Assembly: GCF_965638725.1 (NCBI RefSeq)
Contig: NC_134959.1
Location: 14,247,417 to 14,311,416 of the forward strand
Direction of reading: 5' to 3'
Source: Aptenodytes patagonicus
Lineage: Eukaryota > Chordata > Aves > Sphenisciformes > Spheniscidae
DNA length: 64,000 bases
Part shown: positions 1-12,960 of the stretch, in pieces
How the letters are laid out: each line of letters starts with the position of its first letter
Position numbering within the stretch: position 1 is the first letter of the stretch
Program-made: the position numbers and the translations under genes
Notes under the pieces: model-generated
The model's database searches: none
What the model saw: only the letters and a program-made list of their open reading frames with translations
What the model was told of the DNA's origin: nothing

Positions 1-2290
1 CATACACGTTCTTGTCCCAATCCCATTCAGCCTCCTGGGATAACAGATCATCATAAAACCACAATGTCCAAAAATCTTTGCTGAGGGCTTCTTCAAGATT
101 GACCTAAGTAGCAAGAAGTATCTATATTGACAGTCTCAAAAGAGATATCTCAGCTTGTTTTTTGAAGCACGCGCTAGTTAAGGTTTGTAAGATTAACAGA
201 AATCTCTGCTCACATCAGAACTGCTCTGTTAATGGTTTTCACTTAGTCACAAAAGCAATCAGAAAAAGGGCATTTGGTGGTAGAAGATAAAGCAAACACG
301 GATAGGCCTTACTGGATACAAAATACAGATTCTACTCAAAATCCAGTGACAGAACCCAAGTTGAAGGAAGAGTCGAGAACAAAACTGGGGTACAAGAGGA
401 GAAAAATCAAATCCCAAGAGAAGGCAGACTGAGATAACTGTCTTGCTATAAAAAAGCATTCACTTTTTAAAAGTATAAAATACAGGTTTTTTTAAAAAAA
501 AAAGTTTTAAAAAGCCAAAATAAAATCCTAATCAACAGCTTCCCATGAACAACGATGTACAGAACGAATCAGCACAGAAATCTGTGTTCAGCAGCTTGTT
601 GCCAAAGTCCTACTCCTTACTCACTAGAGCACACAGTCCTCTCAGAGCCAATTGCCGTACTGAATGGTTCAGACTTGCTGTGGAAAAGGACCTAGTAAAA
701 GGACACACTTTTCACCAGAGAGCTCTCTCGTAAAGCCCCTGGGTAGACAAAACAACCTGAATGCCTGTGGAATTTCATGCTGTTGTTGCTGGCTGAGACA
801 AAGCATTATGGAAAGCCTAATTGTATGTCAATCAGTTACAAAACTAATATTTACCCTGTCTACACAATAATTTTACAGAAATAGGGAGATTTTATTTAAG
901 CCAAACAGGCAACCCTGTTCTCACACCACCCTTTTCTTATAATAGAGAGTATCTGTGCCTGTATCCACCTTCTTGTATTACAGGAATTTTTCCCTTAATA
1001 TTTTATACACCAATTAATTGACAAAGGTAACTCATAGGTACTCAATTATAAAAGAGACACAAAATCAAATAAGGAGACAGTAAAGACTAGACAAGGGGAA
1101 AAAACCCAAACCCAGAGAAGAACAGCTAAACGGCAGAGATAGACACAACTATAACATCGGTAATAATCTAAGGCTACTGAGGTTGCATTCTTTCTCCCGT
1201 GCAGGCGTACACGTCCGGCATCTGGGATTTTACTGGCATTTGCCTACCAGTGTATATTTTCTGGAGGGCAGTTTGACACGCCAAACCCAACAGCAGTTTT
1301 GAACAACTTTCTGACACTTTCACAAATACAGCAATAGAGCACTAGGGACAAATCTACATAGCCACTGTAAAATGATCTTTAGACAGTTTGGTCCTGGAGC
1401 TACACAGGAGCTGTCCCCTTTCCCTGAGGGGTTGCGCAGTGCACCGCAAGGCAGGGAGCTGCGGGGCTCCTCCAGGCTGGCAGCACACTCAGTGCTGGAA
1501 GTGCATCCTCATTAACCCAGAGCAGCACCAAGCACAGCCCGCAGGAGAAACAGAAGTGTCCTCTGGGTGGCTGGAAAACTGCAAGTGAGCATACTCCTAC
1601 TAACGAACCTGTGGGTCAAGCTTCACTGAATTCGGTGGACTGAATCACTAAAAAAGGCTGTATTTGACCTGGGGGACAAAATAGTGTTTGACACAACCGG
1701 ATACAATTTTGAAAGAAAAAGAAGTAAAAATCTAAATACTGTTTGAAAAACTAGCTTAGGGTTGGGCGCAGGGTATAAGGGCAACAGAAGAACTTGAGGG
1801 CTGCTGGAAAGCCAGAAGCCTTCAAGAGTTAATACGCGACCTAGCATCACAGGGGTCCCGTTATCTTTTGTTCATGGGTAAATGTGGCCAACCTGACCGT
1901 ACCTAAATCTGGGATTAGGATGTGTATAGGGGGTCAGAAGCAGAGGACCATGGAGTTTGATTCTTGCATAATTCATAAAGAATTCATTAATTAAGTGAGG
2001 ACAGGCATCAGTGAAATCTAAGTGCAGGCATTTGAGGCAAATGGGGGTCACTCTACTATTTCTTTAATCTAGTATCTATCAGTGAGATTTAGGAAGAGGT
2101 AGCAAGGCAAATCTTCAGTTCTTGCATATTCCTCAAATGTTTTCAAATTCAGGATTAAGTATAGATTTTATGGCCTACATTTACTTTTCAGGAAATTATG
2201 AGTCATCCTTCTAAATTAAAAAAAAAAAAGCATTTGGGAGTTCTACTCCTTGCATAACCATCACAGATATATCACAAATTAACTCCATAA
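1..2290. other. Non-coding, unique sequence
   Basis: I see no gene. The longest open frames are under 80 codons and resemble nothing. A short T7/A10 block lies near 487-503 and an A-run near 2218-2229. A mildly GC-richer patch at about 1388-1590 has a 66-codon frame without recognisable content. Confidence 0.7.
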
Positions 2291-2339
2291 ATTAATAAAT
2301 ATATATAAATAAAATATATATTTATATAGAGATAGATAG
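2291..2339 (+). repeat. AT-rich low-complexity tract with inverted arms
   Basis: This is a TA-rich tract. TAAATATATA at 2296-2305 pairs perfectly with TATATATTTA at 2315-2324 across a 9-base spacer. It ends in GATAGATAG. Such tracts form cruciforms easily and are unstable in length. Confidence 0.8.
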
Positions 2340-5300
2340 CCATCTTTGTCTCCCCTAGTTATGATGGGGTCTGAGATTGGAATAGACTTGAACAAAAAAA
2401 GTCCTGTGCAGCTTCATTTCCTGCATAATTTTTGAATACTCTGACATTATGGGTTGTGAAATCATATGTCTATAACTGAGGCCAGAATTAGTGTTTTGAC
2501 TCAGGAAAGGAATTACTGAAGTCCACAATTTTTTGCAGTTACTATAAGCACACACAGAAAGCACAGCAAATCAGTAACACCCCTCCCGCCCCAAAACACA
2601 GGTTGACAAAGATGATGACTGCCTGAAGTGTTTTCAGAAAATCCTGTCTGAACAGTGGAAGCTGCAAGTCTGGAAGGCTAACAGCGTGCGTAGAAGAGCT
2701 CAGGTACCGAGTCTGCCCTATCTCCAGCACACCAGTGCTCATCTAGAGGTTATCAGAAGAAAAGCCTCTGCAGGTTTTTCTATGGTCTTTCTGCTGCTCA
2801 GAGAAAGATGCAGTTTCTCACATAACCCCTCAGCACAAACGCCAACAGTACAGAATGGGACGTGAATACAGAATCAGTGACACCGCAGCAGATTTGGCTG
2901 TACCGTTGTTTAACTCCATGCTCTTCACAGACCAAGCCAGGCACATTTACATGTTACTGAATAAATAGGTGCAAAACTAAAATTAACCAGGAAAATTTCG
3001 CTCAGTGAGGGAATCTGATGCTTCACCTACTTTTTCAGGTGGGGCTCACAAACACAAAGGATGCTTCAGTGACTCTTCTCTCTTTGCAAGGAAGTGGAGT
3101 GGCTAGAGATTAACTTTCATCTTCCCACCACACCGCAGGTAGGAAACAGGTGGAGAATATTAAGCTCCTTTCTCTCCATAATGATCCTCTGATCTAAAGA
3201 AGTTTTTTACTCCTTACAACTAAAAACTATGTGAAATAAAATGAGTGGAATTAGAACAAAATCAGCTCCACTTCAGTATGCAAATATCCTTATGAGTTGA
3301 GAACTCAGACAGTACCATGAATACAAATATATTTCATTTGAAATAAAAGGGACTTTTTATCAATACAAAAGAGAGGAACAAATCCCCAAATTGGGTGAAT
3401 GGAGGCTTTCAAAAGACAAGGTCATGAAAGTGCACTTTGGAATTATCTTTATTCTTAATGGAGGGCCCATTCCTGCAGTTTTTAGAGAAATCTGCCACGG
3501 GAACCACTCCAAAGGAGCTCTGGTACAAGGAGAACTTTACACACCTCCAAGGTGCGGTGTGCTTTTCAAATAAGTATTTTTATTGCCTTTTTTAAGTTAC
3601 AGAAAATGTTCTTTCCAGAGGCAGGAAAAAAAGATAAATGGCTTACGTTATTCAAAGCAAAAAAAAAAAAAAATCATCCTGTCCAATATAAGATCTCTAA
3701 ATATATCTGGCTTGCCAGCATAGCCCGTCTCAGAGAATGGATCAAATTTCTAGCATCAATAACTTTGCAGAGGTGATGTATTATCTCCTCCCACAACTGT
3801 TTACCAACAGGAAAATAAGCTGTGGGGAAACAGCATGAAAATACCAGGAACTCAAGTGCTGAATACTCCAAATAATGATCCCCACCAATTTTGTCAGTAG
3901 AGGGTGCTTAAGTGAACAATCCCTCTTCCTGTCCCAGCTCTTTGCAGGGCTGGCAAACTTACACATCCTCTTGCCTCTGACTCTACATTGCCTATTGCAT
4001 TCTTATATTCCATCTAGAAATCTGTTAAAAAAAGTCAGATATGCTTATGCCGATGCTCTGTTCCTGAGTCCAGCAGATATCTATATTCTGCAGTTAGACT
4101 GAGAGCTTGTGAAACTTGTGGTGGTTAAACACAGGCAGAGGAAAATGATGCATTGTCTTGAAATGCTGTGCAACTATTTAATATTATATAATTTTCTATT
4201 ATAAAGTGATTGTGAGGATTTCACTTGTAATGCATACCTCTGCTAAAAACAAGGGTGCCTATTTCACTCTCAGTTCTCCAAGGTAATACTTCCTATTAAA
4301 ACAGCTTCTTATTAAAGTTCTGTTAAATCACCTTTCCATGAGGAATTCTGGCATTTGTTTTCTTGCCAGATCTGAGTAACAAGTTGAAATGTCACAGTTT
4401 ATAGCAAAATGAGATTTCAGAAATATTTTCTTTCAGGAGGATCAAACTGCTTTGTTTCCAGAAGGATTTTTCAATCTTCATTGCATAATAGCTGAAACAA
4501 AATGCTACATTCTAATTTTGACACAAAAGGTTCCAATGATTTCCCATAGCATTCTGATAAAACCTGATGCATTTTTGTGAAACGTTCCCATTTTGCCAAA
4601 TCAGTATTATCAGATAGAAAAATGCAACAACCAGCACCACTCAGTCACCTCTGAATTCAATTTCACTTGTTCCATTGCTGCACAAGCTATTTTTTTCTCA
4701 CTTTTTATCGACTGAACTTTGTTCATCGGATTTCAAAAGTGTTTTCCCAATAGTATCTTTAGAAAATACAAGAAAAAAGGTTCTCGGCTGGTGGAGGCTG
4801 GCAAAGCTCCAGCGAAGTCAATGGGCCTCAGCTGAGGCACTAGCCCTTTGTGAGTGTTCACAGAGGCTTTTTATATACTGCAGAGATGCTGGATTATGCA
4901 GAGAAGTCAGGAAACCTCACTGTGTCTCCAGTTTGCAGAGATTACAGATATTTTAGCAGTCACCAGTCATTTAAGGCTAATGGTACAATGACAGTTTTGG
5001 ATAAAAGGAAAGACTCAGTAGGCTTCAGATAACACTGATTGCTTTACTTGACCATACATTTTCTTCACTGCATTGAGTGTAGCGCTCAATGGGTTTTAAG
5101 AGAATCAGAGAGAGAATGTACGCTCAGGCAGACAAGTATGTATCTGGAAACTACTGAAAGCACTACCTGCTGCTTCTTGCTTTCATTTTCACTCTGAACG
5201 AAGAAAGAAATATGTATCACAAAGCTGAAGGAAAAACATTCTGTGGCAAAACTTGCAGGAGAGGATAGCCTTCCTGCAAGGAAATTTGCTGTCTGAGAGA

Positions 5301-6483
5301 GGCCTTCAAGCCATTAGATAATCCTATCCATGGGGCTGTCTGAATGTTTGATGAGCAGAGGAGGGATCCTGAGTGTAGCCTGGGGATCTGAAGATACTCT
5401 CCTTCCTACCAAATTCTCTCAAACCACCAGAAACCTTTCCATGTTGGATTTTCCAGTATCTAGAGTAAAAGCTTGAACTGATGGCATTTCTGCATATATT
5501 TGCATTACTTTTTGCTGTGGAAAGTGACCAACAGTCACAAGGACTTTCATTATCGTGGCTTTTTACCATAACCTTTTATTGCTTATCTGCATAGAGTCTG
5601 TCATGGATGGCCATTACTCGCAGACAAAAATTTATTTGCCTTCCACAGTACCCCAGACTCATCCCGTGGGCTATGGAGAAGTCAAAGCTCCTCAGAAACC
5701 CTCCTTCATCTTTCTGTCCTCTCTGAACAGATGAAAATCAATACATCTGTGCTAGCCACACTTAAGAAGATGGCAAGTCAGCAACCAGTAGAAGATGGAC
5801 AATGAAAGAGCAAACAAATAAAGAAAAATGACATTATAGGTAGAAACAGGGGGATCTAATGTGATAGCTGGTCCTGATCCACCCAAAAAAATAACTGGAA
5901 TCAGTTAAATAAAACTGATTCAGTGTGATCTTCATCTAAAACATCAGCATATGGCTCCACCATGATGCTGCTCACTTGCAGGAGAGTGGCCTCAGTTTAG
6001 GAATTTCCTAATAATGACGCTGCAATTTCATGAGACTAAGGAAGGTCCATCCCACAGAGCTGCTCATGTGTCAGATTTGGCTTAGCCAAATGAAAAGTTT
6101 TTAATTCCAAGAGAATTGAAAAATATTTCAGGGCATGTTGCTGAATTTTAAAGTTCAGAGGTAAATAATATCCACCAGATAGTAGTATCTGTATCATGTT
6201 AAAGCATAACCTATTTTATAATTTAATTTCACTGAAAGTGAAATTAAAGTGCTATTGGTGAGAGAAAGAAACAGAAAAATTTGGCATTGCACAAGATATA
6301 CAGCTTAGTAGTCTGGGAATCGGAAAAAGGCAAGAACAAAGAAGGAAAAAGGTAGGGAAAAATACCAAAACCAAGAAAAGAGCATTGCATAGTAATCCAG
6401 TTCTTAATACAAAGTCATGCCTCAGTGCCCAAATGGCCAGGAGCATTAAAAGAATATTGGAGTCAAAAGCATAGGACCTTACC
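2340..6483. other. Non-coding, unique sequence
   Basis: I see no gene and no clear transposon. An A15 run lies at 3659-3673. A weak inverted repeat CATTGAG/CTCAATG lies near 5072-5092. The longest frame (93 codons, 4675-4956 plus) is unrecognisable. Confidence 0.7.
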
Positions 6484-6523
6484 TCCCTACACCCCTCCCC
6501 GCCCCCCTCCCCCCCAAAAAAAA
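6484..6523 (-). repeat. C-run block, G-quadruplex motif on the minus strand, followed by an A-run
   Basis: Four long C-runs at 6492-6515 (4, 4, 6 and 7 bases) are separated by single bases; a fifth run of three lies at 6485-6487. On the minus strand these are G-runs with one-base loops, the most stable class of G-quadruplex motif. An A-run follows immediately on the plus strand. Confidence 0.85.
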
Positions 6524-9500
6524 AGCGGATACAAATGCATCTGAGTGACATCAATGTGAAAACAAGAGACATTAGAAAAAATATTCTCACAAAGTTTTTT
6601 GGAGCAGATGGGATCATCCAGGTTAAAAGTCACACTCCTAAAAACTATAACTGTAGTAAGCTATTCACTGGAAGAAACTGAGTTCCAGTTCATAGTACAC
6701 AGAGATTTGATCAGCAGCCCCTTGAAATCAATGGAAAAAGCCCTACTATTGGCAACAGTGCTCTGACCAGACTCCACTTACTGCAAGGCAGTAAGTGCCG
6801 AGTCTGCCCCTCTATTCAGTTCAGTGTGTAGGGAGAGACAGAGTTTAAGATAGGACTCTGCAATAAACAAGTTAAGGAAAAGATTTACAAAAATGCCGTT
6901 CTGAAGTACTGTAAACACAGACAATTCACCATAAAGCTGAATGTAACAGCTGCTCTGCTCAGGGATGACAAATGCTACCTCCTCCACTGAGAGATGGAGA
7001 GAGAAAAATCAAAAGTGTCAGCTGTTTTTACTGTGTAATGTTGCCTTCCAATCTTTGAAAAATATCAGATATTAAGAGAAACACGTGGAGAGAATGTAAG
7101 CAGGCATTCAGAAATGGAATTACCCAGAAAAAACGTTGGCGTTATTTTAAAATATCCTGTGAGAGGTATACTACCCTCACATGTCAATGAAGGGAGAGGG
7201 GAAAATTAAAGCTAATAGAAAACTTGCTCTGTATTTCTCTGACATTGTAAAATAAAATATAACATGTAGGAAAGTGAATGGCAGTACGACATCTGATTGC
7301 TGTCAGACCTTGCACCCAAATGTTAAGGTTACGGGTGCTCTAAAAACAGTGGATACGATAGATGCATTTAGAAATGAAGGAAAATGGAGTTAAAAAAAAA
7401 AAGAAAAAACACTTGAACACATTTTCAAAAATGGTACAGGAGCCTGGAGGATAAGCCTCTTGTGTAAATGTCATTTAATACTTCTCAACATTTTACCATC
7501 TTCCTTTCTTTTCATCTATGTAAAACAAACTTGTACTTTTTCAATACACTCCCCATTGTTGTAAGGGAGCACTGCAGAGCTGGACTGCAGCTGTACCTCA
7601 TCATTAGTCTCCGAGGAGGTGAATATTTCCTTCCTATTGCACTCAGTTGCCCCAGATATGAAAGACATAGTCACATACATACAGCATCAAAATACCCACT
7701 TACAAATCCCTGTGTGCCATAACCCTGATATGGTATTTTTATACAAAAGTTTATTTCAATACATAGACCTCTGTTGAGGACTTTCCTACATCTACATGTT
7801 ATTTGAATAATCATTTGATATATAACTAAAACTTTCTAAATTACATATTCACAGGGATGATTTAGTTTTACATTTCCTTTGCTTAACAGCAGATAATTTT
7901 TCACATGAGCCACGATCTGTGCCTATTGAGGCACAGGACCCTTTCCTCCTGTTGTATCTATGTTGAATTCATCCCTGGGGTAACAATGTCAGTGGAGATA
8001 CACCAGGGGCAGCCTTGACATGCTGTTCTGTCACTCTGTCTAGTAAAGCTGTGCAGTTACAGGCATCTATTTATGACACGTTGTTGTAATTCCAGAACTC
8101 AGGGAATTGAATATAGTATTTTCAGACTCAGTCTGGCAAACCACAGAAGAAACGACACGCTGGGTTTTCTGAAGCTCTATGAAGCTTTGGCAGCATTTGA
8201 CACCAACCCTGATGCAGTGGTGTGGCTGGGGCAGGGCGGTAGCATTTCTTTGCATTTAACTTTTTGGAACAAATAAGGGAATCATTGTTTGTTTGTTTGT
8301 TTGTTTGTTTTAAATTTAAGAATACAGAAGGCAAAGATGAAACTAGCAGACTGAACTGATAAACAAAAAATTGCAAGTGCAATTTCATACTTGCAATTAA
8401 AATGCCAGTAACAGTGAGTGCTGGCAAGGGGCTAGGTTTTCTGAAATGGATCATGGTCACTGACTTAATCTTTCTGCCCTCAAACTAAATCACATATCCA
8501 CTGCCTCAGTAACTAATGTTTCACTGCCTACCCAGCCAGATACATATTCAGTGCCTGTTGGATTAAGAACGTTTAATATGTTGAATCTTTCCAAATCTGC
8601 CTGCAAATTTGCCATTTCCAGAAGAAGGAACTAAAGCTTCACATCAGAGGGAAGAAAATGTTCCTTCAGGTCTCAGCTGTACTCCTGCAGATGAATAACG
8701 GGGATAAAACTCCAGCTCCTACTCCTACCTGTACAGGGTGGAAAGAGGCACAACCCTTACTCATGTTAGATAGAGCTGCATAATGCATTTTGTGGTGTGG
8801 AAAGTTTCAAGCCCTTCAGACCATTTTGTATTTTATGATGCAGGTCTTTGCTGTACCAAAAAAAAGCATCCAAAGTGATGTAAAGTAATTCCTTTCTTGT
8901 TAGACTACAGCAGAAGCCTTCCCTACTCACTCCCTGTCTGCTCTTCAGCACATAGCAATTTACTTTTAGTTTGCCATTAGGGTAAAATATTTTTTTCCTC
9001 ATAATGGAGTACATGAAATTTTTCAAAGTGACACAGGATGATGTTACCAAAAGAAAAGGTTTTGTCACATGTTTTGAAAAGGACAGTTTCTTTTACAGCC
9101 TGAAATACCACTTACCTCTTGTGACAGTGTTGGCAAATCCTGGACTCAAGACCTCTGAAATTAGCCATTATCTTTCTTTGAGGTTTTGATCTCAGCTGAA
9201 ACCCAACCATGGAAATGGCAAATAATTAAAAACAAACACACAAAACCCCCTAACTTTTGAGATTTACTGCTATTGTTAATATTTTACTTTATGGGGAAAA
9301 TGTCATCAGTGCTTGGGAGCCAATGGTCAAGAGCAACATACTTCAAAATGAGTAATTTTTTAGAAAAAAAGACTTAGAGGCCCTACATAAGTCAGCATTA
9401 TTGCATAGGTGTGTTTAACAGATCCAGATTTTACTACTCTCCTGACTGCAAACACTGAATCAGGTCCAATTCTACCTTAAATTGCACCTATCCCAGAGAG

Positions 9501-12500
9501 GTAGCTCTTCCCACACTAAGAGCTACTGCAGAAGGTATTGTAAATAAAAGCAACCAACAGCATTATACATATTATACCCTCCGCTCAGACATTCACTTCT
9601 ACTCTGAGTCTTCCAAACGTGGTTTGAACCAAGTCTCCATTTTACTAGACATGTTTTGTACCATAAATAATTGCAGTCCCAAATGCTACCTTGTGAGTAT
9701 CTGCTCATTGTATCTGTCAGCAAATGCTCAGCTGCCTAGAGCAAAGACACTGATTAGCGCAGAGGGAGGTGTGATGAAAAGGCTGGTTTCCACAGGCTCC
9801 GTAAGTGACATACATAGGAAGAGCTCTAGGAAAAGGCCAGGTAGAGAGCTATTTTGAAGATGAGCAGCATGCTGTTCTGCTTCACCCATGTCAACAGAAG
9901 CATCTTTGAGAATAGTTATTAGTAAATAATTTGCTTTATTGATGAGGAGAGAAGCCTGGGACTGGAAATCACTAGGAGGTTTCCCTCCTCCTCAGCTACA
10001 GCACAGAGCACCAGAAACCTTATACCTGCTTAATGTCATGAAACAATCATGCTTTTTCACAGCAAATAATGCTGGATGAACTTCTACAAGCAGACATAGT
10101 TATTTTTGTTGCTTAAAATACCATAAATATTAACAAGCCAACCATTTAAATTAACGGAGTACTTGATTTTCTATTACTGTTTATTTTACTGTCTTCAAAC
10201 AGGAAAATGACATTTCAAGGATCAGCACTTTATTATAAACTAATACCTTTCCTAGTAACTGAGGTTTTCCTGTTATTCCCAACCTGGCTCTCACACTGAC
10301 TGAAAGGGTGAGTTAATTTCTCAGTGGAACAGCAGCAGAAGAGAGGGATAGGAGAGAGAGAAAGAAATCCAAGATAAGGCTGAATAAACCCCGATTTTCT
10401 TCTGATTTGGTAAAGCCGGATTGATTGACATGGTATGAATTTTAACCAGATCTTGGTAAAGAAGAGTCATCTGATTATGGAAATTATTTCAGCAAGCAAT
10501 GAAAAGAAGTCATCCAAGTCTGTTTTCAAAATAATTTACATGTGATAAAGCTGCAATTTTCTGCTTTGTGCTGGGGGATATTTCTAAAGGTTTTGTTTTG
10601 TTGAAATCTTTGTGGTATGTAATGGAAAAGTAGGAAGAGGAGAGGAAGATGCAGCACTCCAGCAGTCACACACAAGCCCAGGAGCCTCACTGCTGCCATA
10701 ACTTCCAGCATCACCGATGCCGGGCAATTAAATTTAGTAGGACTTTTGCCCTCAACTTAATAGGGTCAGACTTAAGCACTTATTAAAGGTGGACTTTCTC
10801 ACACAGTATTATTGAAGAGAGTCTTCTTCAGAAATGACCTGGAAAAAATTAGTGACTTTCTTACAGCTTCTGGTGACATAATGAAAGGCTTTCAGAGAAC
10901 TTCAATTGTCTGGCAGAGCACTTATGAGCAACTAAATTAACAATGTTTGAGTACTTTGCTGAAGTGGGGCCCATGATAGGAAAGAAGAAGAAAGAAACCA
11001 GGATTTCTGGTTTTATTTTTTGCTAGCTCTTGACCATTTCTTAAGATTAAAGCTTCCTTTCAGTAAGAGACCTAAAATTATCACAGTTAATAATGTTTTC
11101 CTGTTCCTGTCCAGAAGTTGTTACATTTTTAGGTTCCTATAACAATATATACCTACTGATACTTTCGTATTGACATAAAAGTGACATGTTCTAATACTTG
11201 ACTATACTTTTTTTTTTTTTTAAATGGTTTTGCTATTGATTTTTTGGTCTTTATATAACTCATCTGAAGTAAAAGGGTAAAGTACTATGTCCCAAGAAAA
11301 TGCACTACCACTCACTTTTATATACAGCTGAAATAATGTATCAGCAATGCAATACATGCTAGACCATAACAAACATGCTATAAGATAAATCAATGTTCAT
11401 AACTTAAGAGTTTCCATGCATAAAGCACTTTCTGCAGAATGATCCTATTCAAATTTTTCTCTTTCACCTAATTCCCTTAAGGTTATCTTTATGTACACTA
11501 TTATAAATTACTTTTCTACTTCAGATTTTAAATTCCTTAGGATAGAAACCAGATCTTATTTTATATCTAAAATATCACTCTTATTTACATTGCTAAATGG
11601 AAAGAGAGATAATAAATTTAAGGCTAGCACAGTCTTTCAATACTATCAGCTCAATTTTCTGCAATCTAAGTTAAAAACCTGTGCACTTGCAAACTCTTAT
11701 CTGAACCACTGCAGAAATGGTCTACCAATAGAGTAAAACACACCATGCTGCAGACTGAGGGTTTCAGCCTTCTGTCAAGTTGCTGTGAGCTGTCGCACCA
11801 TGCCTGCAGCTCTTGCGCAGCCCACAGTGTGCTGGTTGCTGGTGTGCAGCATGCTATAGCAAGATCACATATACACATAAGATAAAAAGGCTTTTTTCAC
11901 TGACATAGCTTAGAGTAGACCCAAGGCAGCTCTAAGTTATGATGTGGTGTAGTTTGAGATATTTCCTTCCCTTACATGATAGAAGCTTGTCTAACCCCTA
12001 CTCTCTCAAAAGAAAAAGAGACTGGCTTGGTAAACACCATTTGCTCCTGACCTGGCAGCTGCCCTTATGCTTTATGGTACATGATCATACAGAATAGACA
12101 CCTACACCCCATGTACAAAATCATTCCTTACCACTGCACTCATACAAGATACTAAAGGTACAGCAAAACAGCCATCCTACCCCTGTGGAGCAGCTGCGAT
12201 AGGGCTGCTGGTGTGTCATCCGTGGCCTGGATGAGTCCTTGCCGGCCTGTGCTTGCATTGCAACATCCCTGGTTGATGACAGGAGAGCTAATACACTAGC
12301 CAGGCTGAACACCTATTAGTTTTGTTGAAAGTAATGGAAGATTCCTGTTACAATGTATGCAAGTTTCCTATCATTATACCTTTGTACCCTCTTGGGCTAA
12401 ATCTCACTTACCCTGCTATGCATTTGCAGTTAATGCACAAGCCACTCTCTGCCACAGCAGTCCTATTAACAGGTTAGAATCAGATCACACAAGTTAAACG

Positions 12501-12539
12501 TTGTTTGATAGCTAAACTATTGTGATTTCAATAGACTTT
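6524..12539. other. Non-coding, unique sequence
   Basis: Apart from the (GTTT)6 tract, an A11 run near 7392 and a T14 run at 11208-11221, I see nothing that can be named. The longest frames are about 100-110 codons (8128-8460 and 8766-9068, minus), and one is partly made by the GTTT repeat. A GC-richer stretch lies near 11750-11860 and 12180-12300. Confidence 0.65.
8287..8310 (+). repeat. (GTTT)6 microsatellite
   Basis: Six perfect tandem GTTT units are followed by a T-rich edge. It is a likely length polymorphism and has no coding content. Confidence 0.95.
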
Positions 12540-12960
12540 TTGCTGTAATAATAACTTCAATCAGCAATCAAGGTTTCCTTCTCAATTTTTGTTGCTTGCA
12601 TTATGTGGCAGTTTAATTCATTGTATACTAATTCCAGTTGTGCATTAATTGTATGTTTCTGCACAGTAATTAACTAATCACTATGTCACTCCCTCCCTAT
12701 TATGAATAACCGCATTAATTCAAGACTGAAAGCTTGGTGCCTGCTGCCATTGCTATCAGGTTTTTTGGTTCTTTCTGCTGCTTCTTGACTTATAATCAAA
12801 TATGAAACTCATGTATTTTTAAATACTTTCTCTTCTGTTTCTCCCACTGAAAAATTCATTGTGCTATCAAGCCTTTTAAAATAATGTTTATTCATTATGC
12901 ATTTCTTTGCTAGGCAATCAAGAGCTGTTACAATAAAGTGTGTGACTTGTTCTCTTTATG
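12540..12960. other. Candidate conserved non-coding element, homeodomain-word rich
   Basis: This AT-rich, repeat-free stretch has many TAAT/ATTA words (GCATTAATTG, GTAATTAACTAATC, GCATTAATTC) and a POU-like ATTATGCATTTC near 12893. No frame is open. This word content is typical of ultraconserved developmental enhancers. The call rests on texture only, since conservation cannot be seen from one sequence. Confidence 0.3.

Noticed and set aside
4795..4850. GAAGTCAATGGG word, common in old amniote repeats
   Set aside because: A single short word is not enough to call a repeat.
6252..6617. 121-codon minus-strand frame
   Set aside because: It crosses the C-run block, which yields a Gly/Glu-rich stretch, and it has no family resemblance.
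9458..9510. CTGAATCAGGTCCAATTCTACC, similar to an old amniote repeat unit
   Set aside because: The resemblance is short and from memory only; no second half or inverted end is found nearby.
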